Source: Allobogoriella deserti (GTDB taxonomy: Bacteria > Actinomycetota > Actinomycetes > Actinomycetales > Actinomycetaceae). Taken from it: a DNA stretch of 64,000 nt. The position numbers and the translations under genes are program-made. Positions 23,370 to 31,885 of the stretch are shown here, piece by piece. Every line of letters starts with the position of its first letter. Position 1 is the stretch's first letter. Below the pieces are notes generated by a model. It was given only the letters and a program-made list of their open reading frames with translations. It was not told where the DNA came from and did no database searches. The stretch covers positions 124,001-188,000 of the forward strand of contig NZ_JBHUEE010000005.1 in the NCBI RefSeq assembly GCF_042680605.1, written 5' to 3'.

Positions 23370-24903
23370 CCGGCACGGTTCCGCTCGCGGCGACCTGCGC
23401 GTACCAGCTCCCGGACGCTTTGACCGTACGCTGCTGGGTCTCGTAGTCGACGCGCACGACGCCGAAGCGCTTGGAGTAGCCCAGCGCCCACTCGAAGTTG
23501 TCCATCAGCGACCACACGAGGTATCCGCGGACATCCGCGCCGGCGTCCATGGCGTCCTTGACGGCGCGCAGGTGCTGGTCGATGTAGTGCAGTCGGTCGG
23601 TGTCCTCGATCTGTCCGTCCGGGCCGACGACGTCGGGGTAGGCGGCACCGTTCTCGGTGACGACCAGTGCCGTGCCACGCGGGCCGGTGTAGTCCCGCTG
23701 CAGCCGGGTGAGCAGCCGGGTCAGCCCTTCCGGCTGGACCTCCCAGCCCATGTCGGTGCGCGGAAGACCGCGGCTGCGCGGGTGGATATCCGGCAACGGG
23801 TTGGGAGATCTCGTCTGCCGCACCGGCTCCGCCGTCTCCTCGCGGACACCGTCCGGCCGTCCGAATCCGTCCTCCAGGTTCTGCTCCGGCGTACCTGCCA
23901 CGGCACCGCCGTTGTAGTAGTTGACTCCCAGGACGTCGATCGGCGCGCTGATGAGGTCGAGGTCCCCTTCGCAGATGTGGTCGGCGAACCCGAGGTGGGC
24001 GATGTCCTCGACGATATCCGGCGGGTAGACGCCCCGCATGATCGGCTCGACGAACATCCGGTTGAAGATCCCGTCCTCCTTGCGTGCCGCCTCGAGATCG
24101 GCCGGGTCAGCCGGGTCCGCCGGGTCGGCGACGGTGAAGTTCAGGGTGATGCCGAGCGTGGCCTCCGGTGCTCGGCTGCGTAGCGCGTCGAGGGCGAGGC
24201 CGTGGCCCAGCAGAAGGTGATGCGCGGCGGCGACGCCGTCGACCGGCGACTGGCGTCCTGGGGCGTGCTCGCCGCCGGTGTAGCCGAGGAACGCCGAGCA
24301 CCAGGGTTCGTTGAGGGTGGTCCAGACGTCTACCCGGTCGCCGAGCGCGTCGTGCATGGCGGCGGCGTAGTCGGCGAAGCGGTAGGCCGTCTCGCGCGAC
24401 GGCCAGCCTCCGGCGTCTTCCAGGGCCTGTGGCAGGTCCCAGTGGTAGAGCGTCAACCATGGTGCGACGCCGGCTCCGAGCAACTCGTCGACGAGCCGGG
24501 AGTAGAAGTCGAGACCGGCCGGGTTGACGGTGCGACCGTCAGGCATCACGCGTGCCCAGGACGTGGAGAACCGGTACGTGTCGAGGTTGAGGTCGCGCAT
24601 GAGCGCGACGTCCTCCTGGTAGCGGTGGTAGTGGTCGCAGGCCACCGCGCCGTCGTCGCCGTTGTGGACCGCACCGGGGACGCGGCAGAAGACGTCCCAG
24701 ATCGACTCCCCGCGACCTCCCTCGGCGGCCGCCCCTTCGACCTGGTACGCCGCGGTGGCGCTGCCCCAGCGGAACTCGGCCGGGAAGTGCACCGGGCCGG
24801 TGGCGTTCGGCCCGGGGGAGGCCAGTGGCGCGGAGGGGACGAACGCAACGGCTGTGCGCGGCGCCGTCGTGGCCTCGGCGGGTGTCGCGGGGCGGACGGT
24901 CAT
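23359..24903 (-). CDS. GH1 beta-glucosidase
   Basis: 514 residues. (beta/alpha)8 enzyme with FRWGSATAAYQVEGA, YHWDLPQALED, acid/base Glu199 in TLNEPW and nucleophile Glu417 in VVTENGAAYPD, and the DNFEWALGYSKRFGVVRVDY end block. No signal peptide: it cleaves imported cellobiose or aryl-beta-glucosides in the cytoplasm. The N-terminus is about 35 residues longer than usual. A nine-base repeat at 24101-24129 gives PADPADPADL. Start has AGGAG upstream. Confidence 0.94.
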   Translation of the reverse strand: MTVRPATPAEATTAPRTAVAFVPSAPLASPGPNATGPVHFPAEFRWGSATAAYQVEGAAAEGGRGESIWDVFCRVPGAVHNGDDGAVACDHYHRYQEDVALMRDLNLDTYRFSTSWARVMPDGRTVNPAGLDFYSRLVDELLGAGVAPWLTLYHWDLPQALEDAGGWPSRETAYRFADYAAAMHDALGDRVDVWTTLNEPWCSAFLGYTGGEHAPGRQSPVDGVAAAHHLLLGHGLALDALRSRAPEATLGITLNFTVADPADPADPADLEAARKEDGIFNRMFVEPIMRGVYPPDIVEDIAHLGFADHICEGDLDLISAPIDVLGVNYYNGGAVAGTPEQNLEDGFGRPDGVREETAEPVRQTRSPNPLPDIHPRSRGLPRTDMGWEVQPEGLTRLLTRLQRDYTGPRGTALVVTENGAAYPDVVGPDGQIEDTDRLHYIDQHLRAVKDAMDAGADVRGYLVWSLMDNFEWALGYSKRFGVVRVDYETQQRTVKASGSWYAQVAASGTVPGEH

Positions 24904-24986
24904 GGGAGAACTCCTATCGGGCGATCAGGGTACGGGTGGTCGGGCCGGCCGTCGGGCGGGTCGTGCCGCAGGGCGGGCACGAGACC

Positions 24987-25898
24987 TCAGCCCTTGACGG
25001 CGCCGGCCATGATTCCGGCGACGAGCTGACGGCCGACGAACACGAAGATGATCAGCAGCGGCAGTGTCACGAGGAACACTCCGCCCATGACCAGCGAGTA
25101 GTCGACGAAGTAGTTGGACTGCAGCGACTGGATGACCAGCGGCAGTGTCGGGTTGGACTGGTTGAGGACGATCGAGGGCCAGAAGAAGTTCGTCCACTCC
25201 TTGACGAGGATGAACAGACCCAGCATCGCCGCAGCCGGGCGGGCCGTCGGCAGCGCCACGGACCAGAACGTGCGGATCATGGAGGCCCCGTCGACACGGG
25301 CGGCCTCGATGAGCTCGTAGGGCAACGCCTCGGAGAGGTACTGCGTCATCCAGAACACACCGAACGCGTTGACGATCGCGGGCAGGATGACGGCCTGGAT
25401 CTGGCCGATCCACCCGATGTCCGACATGAGGATGTACAGCGGGATCACACCGAGTTGGGTGGGCACGGCCATGGTCGCGATGACGAACACCAGCAGGGGC
25501 CCGCGGCCGCGGAAGCGCAGCTTGGCGAAGGAGAATCCGGCCAGGGTGGAGAAGAGCACCACCGAGAAGGCCGAGATCACCGAGATGACCACCGAGTTGA
25601 GCAAGGCCAACCAGAAATTGATCTCGCTCGCGCCCACGACTGTCGCGAACCGGTCGAACAGGCTGAGATCGGGCAGCCACTGCGGCACGGCCCGCTGGGC
25701 GATCTCCTCCGGTGTGGACGAGCCGAGGACTAGCGTGAAGTACAGCGGGAAGGCCGAGATCAGCAGCGCCAGGCCGAGCAGGACGTAGACGATCCAGCGT
25801 GGACGCTGGGTCACGCCCCCGGAGCGAGCACGGCGGCGAGCCGCGGCCCGGGCTGCCCCCGGGCCGGCGGTCTGCGCGGTGACGGCGACGGAGTTCAT
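24987..25898 (-). CDS. Sugar ABC transporter permease, MalG type (CebG-like)
   Basis: 303 residues, six helices after a basic, Ala-rich N-terminus. The ATPase-coupling EAA loop is YELIEAARVDGASMIRTFWSVALPTARPA; NSVVISVISAFSVVLFSTLAGFSFAKLRF and GAVKG at the end are typical. Works with the permease encoded just upstream (ATGA overlap) and the binding protein. No ATPase gene is in the operon; a shared MsiK-like ATPase elsewhere is expected. Confidence 0.92.
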   Translation of the reverse strand: MNSVAVTAQTAGPGAARAAARRRARSGGVTQRPRWIVYVLLGLALLISAFPLYFTLVLGSSTPEEIAQRAVPQWLPDLSLFDRFATVVGASEINFWLALLNSVVISVISAFSVVLFSTLAGFSFAKLRFRGRGPLLVFVIATMAVPTQLGVIPLYILMSDIGWIGQIQAVILPAIVNAFGVFWMTQYLSEALPYELIEAARVDGASMIRTFWSVALPTARPAAAMLGLFILVKEWTNFFWPSIVLNQSNPTLPLVIQSLQSNYFVDYSLVMGGVFLVTLPLLIIFVFVGRQLVAGIMAGAVKG

Positions 25899-27031
25899 CG
25901 TTCCTCCGGGGGGATCGGGACGGTGGGTGGGTGACCGGGTCCGGAGGTGCCCGGTGGTGGTGCACCGGGCCGCGCCCGGGGCGCCGCGGAGACTGTCGCG
26001 CCGGTGGTGTCATCCGTTCCGCCGCCCCGGCGACGGCGCGCGCGAGCGGGCCGGTCGGGCGCCGAGGTCGAGATACGGCGGGTGAGGAAGTAGTTGAGCG
26101 CGCCGATGACGACGATGAGCAGGAACAGCATCCACGCGACGGCGGCAGCACGGCCGAAGTTCTTCTGATTGCCCCAGGCGACGTCGTAGAGGTACAGCAC
26201 CGTGGTCATCCAGTTGCGGCTCGGTCCACCGAGGCCCTGGGCGTCGAACATGCGGACCTCGTCGAAGATCTGCAGGTTGCCGATGGTGGCGGTGATGACC
26301 ACGAAGATCACCGTGGCCCGGATCTGCGGCACGGTGACCGAGAAGAACTGCCGGACCCTGCTCGCGCCGTCGATGACCGCCGCCTCGTACAGCTCGCGGG
26401 GGACCGCCTGCATCGCGGCGAGCAGGATGAGGGCGTTGTAGCCCGTCCAGCGGTAGTTGACGATCGAGGCGATGGCGACGTGGCTGGCCACCCGGTCGCC
26501 GTGCCAGGCGATCGGGTCGAGGCCGACGAGGCCGAGCAGCTCGTTGATCAGTCCGTACTGGTCGGCGAAGAGGCGGCCGAAGATCATCGACACCGCCACC
26601 GGAGCCACGACGTAGGGCACCAGCACGCCCATCCGCCAGAATGTGGCCGACCGGAGGTTCTGGTCCAGCAGCGCCGCGATGAGCAGCGCCAGCGCGAGCT
26701 GGGGGAACGCGGAGAAGACGAAGATCGAGAAGGTGTTGACCAGCGAGCGCCAGAACGTCGGCTGGGCGAGGACGTCGGCGTAGTTGGCCAGCCCGACGAA
26801 ATCCCCCTGGCCCCCGAGGAGGTTCCACTCGTGCACGGAGACGAAGGCGGTGTAGGCGAGTGGGAACAGCCCGGTGATGGCGAAGAGGACGAAGAACGGG
26901 GAGATGTACAGGTACGGCGAGACCTTGACGTCCCAGCGGCTGAGGCGCTGGGAGAAGCCGACGCGACGGGGCGGGCCGGCGGGGGACGGGGTGGACGCCG
27001 TGGCGGACGGCGTGCGGGAGAGCGTGGCCAT
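25895..27031 (-). CDS. Sugar ABC transporter permease, MalF type (CebF-like)
   Basis: 378 residues. VSPYLYISPFFVLFAITGLFPLAYTAFVSVHEWNLLG, then the EAA loop RELYEAAVIDGASRVRQFFSVTVPQIRATVI. Six helices. The C-terminal tail of about 60 residues is basic then Pro/Gly-rich and longer than usual. Four-base overlap with the following permease gene. Confidence 0.92.
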   Translation of the reverse strand: MATLSRTPSATASTPSPAGPPRRVGFSQRLSRWDVKVSPYLYISPFFVLFAITGLFPLAYTAFVSVHEWNLLGGQGDFVGLANYADVLAQPTFWRSLVNTFSIFVFSAFPQLALALLIAALLDQNLRSATFWRMGVLVPYVVAPVAVSMIFGRLFADQYGLINELLGLVGLDPIAWHGDRVASHVAIASIVNYRWTGYNALILLAAMQAVPRELYEAAVIDGASRVRQFFSVTVPQIRATVIFVVITATIGNLQIFDEVRMFDAQGLGGPSRNWMTTVLYLYDVAWGNQKNFGRAAAVAWMLFLLIVVIGALNYFLTRRISTSAPDRPARARRRRGGGTDDTTGATVSAAPRARPGAPPPGTSGPGHPPTVPIPPEER

Positions 27032-27067
27032 GAGGATCTCTCGTGAGCAGGACGGCGGGTCTGGGGG

Positions 27068-27105
27068 CCGTGCCGGCCGGGAGGGGTGGCCCGGCCGGCA
27101 CGGCG
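27068..27105 (-). promoter_or_regulatory. Strong intercistronic hairpin between binding-protein and permease genes
   Basis: A perfect 15-base GC stem with an 8-base loop (arms GCCGTGCCGGCCGGG and its complement) lies in the 111-base gap. No U-tract follows. Such hairpins stop 3' decay or partly terminate, raising binding protein above permease levels. Confidence 0.65.
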
Positions 27106-27142
27106 TCAGCAGGTGGCGACGGCGCGGTGGCGCGTCACCGAC

Positions 27143-28480
27143 CTACAGGCCCAGGTCCTGGTAGTTCTGGACGGCGCCCTCCCAGCTCGTCTCAGGATCC
27201 TGGGAACCCTCGACGTCGGCGCGGTTGAGGGCGTCCTGCACGCCCTGGTGGATGGCGAAGTAGTTGGCTCCCTTGAACGGGGCGCCCTCGATCGCGGCAG
27301 CGCGGTCGGCGAAGATCTGTCCCACCGGCGCCTCATTGAAGAAGTCGTTCGTGAAGGACTGGACCTCCTCGGACTGCTGCGCCTCGATCTGCGAGGGGAA
27401 GGTGCCCGCCTCCTGGAAGAACTGCGTCTGCTGTTCCGGAGCGGTCAGCCACGCGGCCAGCTCCTGGGCCGCCTCGGTGTTCTCGCCCGAGGCGGGGACG
27501 GTGAGGAACGACCCGCCCCAGTTGCCACCGCCACCCGGGAAGACGTTGGCGACATCCCATCCCTCGACGCCGCCGGAGTTCTGCTCGATGGGTCCGGTCA
27601 TCCAGGCGGGGCAGAGCATGGTGGCGAAGGCGTTGTTCTGGAAGCCGGCCTCCCAGTCGGAGGTCCACTGTTCGAGGTGGGCCGACAGGCCGTCGTCGAT
27701 GGAGGCCGCGGCGACCTGGTCGTAGAGGTCCTTGACCGCCGAGTTGGTGGCCAGGTCCTTCGGCTCGCCGGTCTCCGGGTCCTCGTAGGCGCCGTCGAGC
27801 TGGTTGACCATGCCCTGATACGTCGCCATGGCGCTGTCGTACCAGGCGGCGTCGGAATTGGCGGTGAACTCGCGTCCAGCGGCGAAGTAGTCCTCCCAGG
27901 TGGCGTCCTCGCCGCCGAGGAGCTCAGCGACCTCCTCGCGATCGGTGGGAAGGCCGGCCTCCTCGAACAGATCCGACCGGTAGCAGATCGCCTCGGGGCC
28001 GACGTCGGTGGCGTAGCCGAGGAGCTGCCCGTCCGGGGTAGTGGCCTGCTGGACCGTCCACTCGTTCCATCGGCCGTCCAACTCGGAGTCGCTGAGATCG
28101 ACGAAGTTGTCGGGATACTGCATGAGCTCGGGCAGCCAGTCGACCTCGATGGCCTCGATGTCCGCCAGCCCCTCACCGCCGGAGGCGAGCTTCGTGGTCA
28201 GGTTGGTCCGCGCCTCCTCCGAGGTCGCTGCTGTCACGTGTTCGACCGTGACGTTCGGGTGCTCCTCGCTGTACTGCGCGAGGATCTCGTCGGTGTAGCC
28301 GAAGTTGTTGAACGTGGCGACGGTCAGCGTGATCTCCTCGTCGCCGGAACCTGAGCCGCCGCCGGACTCGGTGTCGGCGTCGGCGCCGCCGCAGGCGGCG
28401 AGCAGCATCGCGCCCGCAGCCGCGCCGACCGTGGCGGCGGTCAGCCGGGGCGCCCGGTGCAGTCGGGTGGTGGTGGCCAT
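27143..28480 (-). CDS. Sugar-binding lipoprotein of ABC transporter (CebE-like)
   Basis: 445 residues. Lipoprotein signal with lipobox L-L-A-A-C (VGAAAGAMLLAACGG), a Ser/Gly linker, then an extracellular solute-binding family-1 fold (EEITLTVATFNNFGYTDEILAQYSEEHPNVTVEH ... WEAGFQNNAFATMLCPAWM ... GGSFLTVPASGENTEAAQELAAWLTAPEQQTQFFQEAGTFPS). First gene of the operon; SD AAGGGAG. Ligand inferred as cellobiose or other beta-glucosides from the GH1 and the operator. Confidence 0.92.
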   Translation of the reverse strand: MATTTRLHRAPRLTAATVGAAAGAMLLAACGGADADTESGGGSGSGDEEITLTVATFNNFGYTDEILAQYSEEHPNVTVEHVTAATSEEARTNLTTKLASGGEGLADIEAIEVDWLPELMQYPDNFVDLSDSELDGRWNEWTVQQATTPDGQLLGYATDVGPEAICYRSDLFEEAGLPTDREEVAELLGGEDATWEDYFAAGREFTANSDAAWYDSAMATYQGMVNQLDGAYEDPETGEPKDLATNSAVKDLYDQVAAASIDDGLSAHLEQWTSDWEAGFQNNAFATMLCPAWMTGPIEQNSGGVEGWDVANVFPGGGGNWGGSFLTVPASGENTEAAQELAAWLTAPEQQTQFFQEAGTFPSQIEAQQSEEVQSFTNDFFNEAPVGQIFADRAAAIEGAPFKGANYFAIHQGVQDALNRADVEGSQDPETSWEGAVQNYQDLGL

Positions 28481-28518
28481 GAGGACTCCCTTGTCTGGTG
28501 GAGCGGAGGTTCGGTTCG

Positions 28519-28532
28519 TGGTAGCGCTCCCA
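28519..28532 (-). promoter_or_regulatory. LacI/CebR box 1
   Basis: On the minus strand TGGGAGCGCTACCA, one base from the perfect palindrome TGGGAGCGCTCCCA recognised by CebR in streptomycetes. 39 bases upstream of the binding-protein start. Confidence 0.75.
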
Positions 28533-28541
28533 CAGGCGCCG

Positions 28542-28555
28542 TGGTAGCGCTCCCA
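28542..28555 (-). promoter_or_regulatory. LacI/CebR box 2
   Basis: Second exact copy of TGGGAGCGCTACCA, 23 bases from box 1 (about two helical turns), so two dimers could sit on the same face. Confidence 0.75.
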
Positions 28556-28565
28556 CGCGCTGCTG

Positions 28566-28595
28566 ATCGTTCATGGCGCACGGGTGCTCCGTCAA
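28566..28595 (-). promoter_or_regulatory. Likely promoter of the beta-glucoside operon
   Basis: -35 TTGACG (28595-28590), 18-base spacer, -10 AACGAT (28571-28566) on the minus strand. Both LacI boxes lie just downstream, at about +5 to +40, where repressor would block transcription. Confidence 0.45.
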
Positions 28596-28711
28596 GCAGA
28601 CGGGCCGCCCTATTCGTCGAGACGACGCAATCTCGGTGCATCCGTCCAGGTCAGAGGCTCGGCGCTGGGCCGTGCGTGACCGGATTGTGACGTCACGAGC
28701 AGTGTACGGCG

Positions 28712-29116
28712 TCAGATGTGGGGCGGAGTGTTGCCGTCGAGGAGGGCGGTCATCTCGGGCAGGTGGAAGTACTGCGCGGTGGCGCGGGCGCTCGGGTTCC
28801 CGGCGTCCGGGTCGGCCCCGGCCGCGAGCAGGCGACGGGTGATGGCATGGTTCTGTCGGAAGACGGCGCAGATCAACGCGTTCTGTCCGCGATCGTTCAG
28901 TCGTTCGACGTCGGCATCACGATCGAGAAGCGCGGCCACGGTCTCCTCGTGCTCGTGGTAGGCGGCGAGGATGAGCAGCGTGTCGCCCTTGTGGTCGGTG
29001 AGGTTCACCGGCGCGCCGGCGTCCAGGTAGGCCGTCAGGTCCGCCGTACCGCCCGAACGGGCCAGATCGAGCAGCTTGTGCGCCAACGCGACGGCGCCCT
29101 CATCCGGAGTGGTCAC
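28712..29116 (-). CDS. Ankyrin-repeat protein
   Basis: 134 residues from a GTG. Three to four ankyrin units: GGTADLTAYLDAGAPVNLTDHKGDTLLILAAYHEHEETVAALLDRDADVERLNDRGQNALICAVFRQNHAITRRLLAAGADPD. Cytoplasmic, protein-protein binding; similar small proteins sit near catalases in some bacteria, and here a Mn-catalase is 1.9 kb away, but no operon link is seen. Confidence 0.85.
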   Translation of the reverse strand: MTTPDEGAVALAHKLLDLARSGGTADLTAYLDAGAPVNLTDHKGDTLLILAAYHEHEETVAALLDRDADVERLNDRGQNALICAVFRQNHAITRRLLAAGADPDAGNPSARATAQYFHLPEMTALLDGNTPPHI

Positions 29117-29231
29117 GAGGCCAGGCTACGACTGCGGGTACCCGGATGCGCAGGCAGCGCAGATCTACTGTTCGCCGGGCCGTCGGGCTGTCGGCGTGCA
29201 CCATCGGCGCTGAGCGCGTTCACTGCGACTC

Positions 29232-29714
29232 ATGAGGCGCACACTCCCTGCCGCCGTGGCGCTGCTGGTGGCCCTGAGCGGTTGCGGACTGACGATCCCC
29301 ACCGATCCGGACGGGACTCTGGACCGCGTCCGGGGCGGGACGCTGCGGGTCGGTGTCTCGGTCAACCCACCGTGGACTGACCTGCCCGAGGGCACGGACG
29401 CCGACCCCACCGGCACCGAGGTGGAGCTCGTCGAACAGTTCGCCGCCGACCGGCTGGGCGCCCAGGTGCAGTGGGAGCCCGGCGGGGAGGAAGAGCTGGT
29501 CACCGCCCTCGAGCACGGGGAGATCGATCTTCTCATCGGCGGGCTCACGGCCCGGACACCCTGGGCGGACCGGATCGCGGCGACGTACCGGTACACCATC
29601 ACCGAGGACGCGCACGGCACGCAGGAGCAGCATGTGATGGCGGTCCCGATGGGGGAGAACGCGTTCCTCGTCGAACTGGAGGATTTCCTACTCGACCAGG
29701 GGCTGCCGCGATGA
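29232..29714 (+). CDS. Short family-3 solute-binding lipoprotein lacking the second lobe
   Basis: 160 residues. Lipobox L-S-G-C near residue 18, then GGTLRVGVSVNPPWTDLPEG ... GTEVELVEQFAADRLGAQVQWEPGGEEELVTALEHGEIDLLIGGLTARTPWADRIAATYRYT, the first lobe of a family-3 binding protein. From there the sequence goes straight to HVMAVPMGENAFLVELEDFLLDQG, which resembles the C-terminal helix of full-length members (about 250 residues), so the second lobe is missing. The frame is clean, with no sign of a frameshift. Coupled by ATGA to a CDF transporter. Confidence 0.8.
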   Translation: MRRTLPAAVALLVALSGCGLTIPTDPDGTLDRVRGGTLRVGVSVNPPWTDLPEGTDADPTGTEVELVEQFAADRLGAQVQWEPGGEEELVTALEHGEIDLLIGGLTARTPWADRIAATYRYTITEDAHGTQEQHVMAVPMGENAFLVELEDFLLDQGLPR

Positions 29715-30772
29715 ACGGCGACGAGTCGCGCAGCAGCGCGGTTACCGGGCACGGTCGGCCCGGGTCTCGTGCCCGGTTCGGGCACACGGATCTGCCGGAC
29801 CCGCAGGAGCGCGCGTTGCGCCGCGCGATCCGGCTGGAATGGGTGACGATCGCGTTCCTCGCCGTCACGGTGACGCTCGTGTACCTGGTCATGGGCAGCT
29901 CGCAGGCCATGAAGGCGGCATTCGTCGAGGATGCGCTGTCCTTCATCCCCCCGGTTGCTTTCCTCGTGGCGGTCCGGATCACCCGTCGGCGCCCGAGCGC
30001 GAAGCATCCGTACGGCTATCACCGGTCCGTCGGCGTCGGCCATCTGGTCGCTGCGACCGCCCTGCTCGTCATGGGGGCCCTGCTCGTCCTCGACTCAGGC
30101 TCGAGCCTGCTCGGCGGAGAGCATCCACCCGTCGGGCTGATCGAGGTCGGTGGCTGGCAGGTGTGGTCCGGCTGGCTCATGATCGCCGTGATGGCCTGGT
30201 CCGCCGTGCCGCCGGTGCTCCTCGGGCGCGCCAAGATGCCGGTCTCGGAGCAATTGCATGACCGGGTGCTGTTCGCCGACGCCGACATGAACAAGGCCGA
30301 CTGGATGACCGCCGTCGCCACCATCGTCGGAGTGCTCGGCATCGGTGTCGGTCTGTGGTGGGCCGATGCCGTGGCGGCGCTCGTCGTCTCCGGGAGCATC
30401 CTGTCCGACGGCGTGCGCAACCTGAGAACGGCCGTGGCCGCCCTCATGGACGCCCGGGCGACCACCTACGACGGCGCCGACGTGCATCCGCTCGTGCGGC
30501 GAATCGACGAACGCCTCGAGGAAGTGCCCTGGATCAGCCGGGCCCGGTCACGCGTGCGCGACGAGGGGCACGTCTTCCACGTCGAGGCCTTCGTCGTGCC
30601 CGTCACGGGACACACTCCGACGATGCACGAGCTCGTCGAGGCGCGCGAGGCCGTCGTGGCACTGGACTGGAAGCTGGACGACGTCGTCCTCGTCCCCTCC
30701 GAGCAGCTGCCCGACAAGCTTCTTCCAGGTGTGGGAGAAGAGATGGCGCACCGGCACGACGCAGACCACTGA
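29711..30772 (+). CDS. Cation diffusion facilitator (CDF) transporter
   Basis: 353 residues, about six helices. Metal-site regions AAFVEDALSFIPP in TM2 and FADADMNKADWMTA in TM5, with KHPYGYHRSVGVGHLVAA between, and a cytoplasmic C-terminal domain (RIDERLEEVPWISRARSRVRDEGHVFHVEAFVVP). The TM2 and TM5 acidic residues differ from the HxxxD/DxxxD of zinc exporters, closer to Mn/Fe-type or unassigned CDFs. Metal unknown; coupled to the short lipoprotein. Confidence 0.85.
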   Translation: MNGDESRSSAVTGHGRPGSRARFGHTDLPDPQERALRRAIRLEWVTIAFLAVTVTLVYLVMGSSQAMKAAFVEDALSFIPPVAFLVAVRITRRRPSAKHPYGYHRSVGVGHLVAATALLVMGALLVLDSGSSLLGGEHPPVGLIEVGGWQVWSGWLMIAVMAWSAVPPVLLGRAKMPVSEQLHDRVLFADADMNKADWMTAVATIVGVLGIGVGLWWADAVAALVVSGSILSDGVRNLRTAVAALMDARATTYDGADVHPLVRRIDERLEEVPWISRARSRVRDEGHVFHVEAFVVPVTGHTPTMHELVEAREAVVALDWKLDDVVLVPSEQLPDKLLPGVGEEMAHRHDADH

Positions 30773-30997
30773 CCCGCAGCGGCGCAGGGCCACCGCATCG
30801 ACGCGCTGACGCCGGCTCGAGATGCGGCGTCGGGAACCGGCCTCGATAGTGGTCACGTGGCCGGCGTCACCTCGCCAGCGCAGCGGCGCCGGCTCTGCAC
30901 CGAGCTCGAACATCCCAGTCAATCCCGGCCGTGCTCCCCGGGCCCCGGAGACGCCGGACACAACACATCAGCCGCCCACGGGCGGAGAGGAGACGTG

Positions 30998-31879
30998 ATG
31001 TTCTTCCACCGGCAGGAACTGCAGTTCAGCGCGACCCCGGAACGGCCCGACGCGATCTATGCCCGCAAGCTGCAGGAGGTCCTGGGCGGCCAGTACGGCG
31101 AGATCACCGTGGCGATGCAATACATGTTCCAGGCGTGGAACATGCATATCCCGGGCAAGTACCGGGACCTGGTCTTCGGCATCGGAGCCGAGGAGTTCGG
31201 CCACGTCGAGATGCTCGCGACCATGATCGCCCAGCTCCTCGAGAAGGCCCCGCTCGGCGTCACGGAGGACGCCGTGCAGGACGACCCGACGGTTGCCGCG
31301 ATCGTCGGCGGCACGGACGTCCAGCACGCCATCGTCGCCGGCGCCGGAGCCCGGCCGGTCGACTCCAACGGCAACCCCTGGCAGGGCTCCTACGTCACGG
31401 CAAGTGGCAACCTGCTCGCCGACTTCACCGCGAACGCCAACGCCGAGATGCAAGGCCGCACGCAGGTCGCTCGCCTGTACCACATGACCGATGACCCCGG
31501 TGTCCGGGAGATGCTCTCGTTCCTGCTCGCGCGCGACACCATGCACCAGAACCAGTGGCTGCGTGCCATCGAGCAGCTCAAGGAGGACGGCCTGGAGGAG
31601 CTGCCCGTCCCGAGCAACTTCCCGCAGAACAAGGAGCACACCCCGGTCTCGTACCAGTACCTCAACTTCTCCGACGGCGAGCAGGCCGGGGACGGTCCGT
31701 GGGCTGCGGGCCCGAGCCTGGACGGTAACGGCGAGTTCTCCTACCACGATGGTCCGACGACGTCGGCCCCCATGCCGCCGCCGACGCGCCCGGACTCCCG
31801 CTTCTACGGCACGACCGAACTCCCGAACGCCGTGGAGAAGGCCGCCGGTGCGGTCCAGGACAAACTCGGCACCGAGTAA
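30998..31879 (+). CDS. Manganese (non-haem) catalase
   Basis: 293 residues; GAGAGGAG upstream. Four-helix bundle with dimanganese ligands readable as Glu35 (GGQYGEITVAMQY), Glu66 and His69 (GAEEFGHVEML), Glu150 (NANAEMQGR) and His183 (ARDTMHQNQW). It splits hydrogen peroxide without haem. The C-terminus is a long Pro/Ser-rich tail ending NAVEKAAGAVQDKLGTE. Followed by an MBL-fold gene after six bases. Confidence 0.94.
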   Translation: MFFHRQELQFSATPERPDAIYARKLQEVLGGQYGEITVAMQYMFQAWNMHIPGKYRDLVFGIGAEEFGHVEMLATMIAQLLEKAPLGVTEDAVQDDPTVAAIVGGTDVQHAIVAGAGARPVDSNGNPWQGSYVTASGNLLADFTANANAEMQGRTQVARLYHMTDDPGVREMLSFLLARDTMHQNQWLRAIEQLKEDGLEELPVPSNFPQNKEHTPVSYQYLNFSDGEQAGDGPWAAGPSLDGNGEFSYHDGPTTSAPMPPPTRPDSRFYGTTELPNAVEKAAGAVQDKLGTE

Positions 31880-31885
31880 CTGCCG

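Noticed and set aside
27068..27105. Operon-ending terminator
   Set aside because: Both permease genes follow at once on the same strand with no new promoter visible, and there is no U-tract; an intercistronic element fits better.
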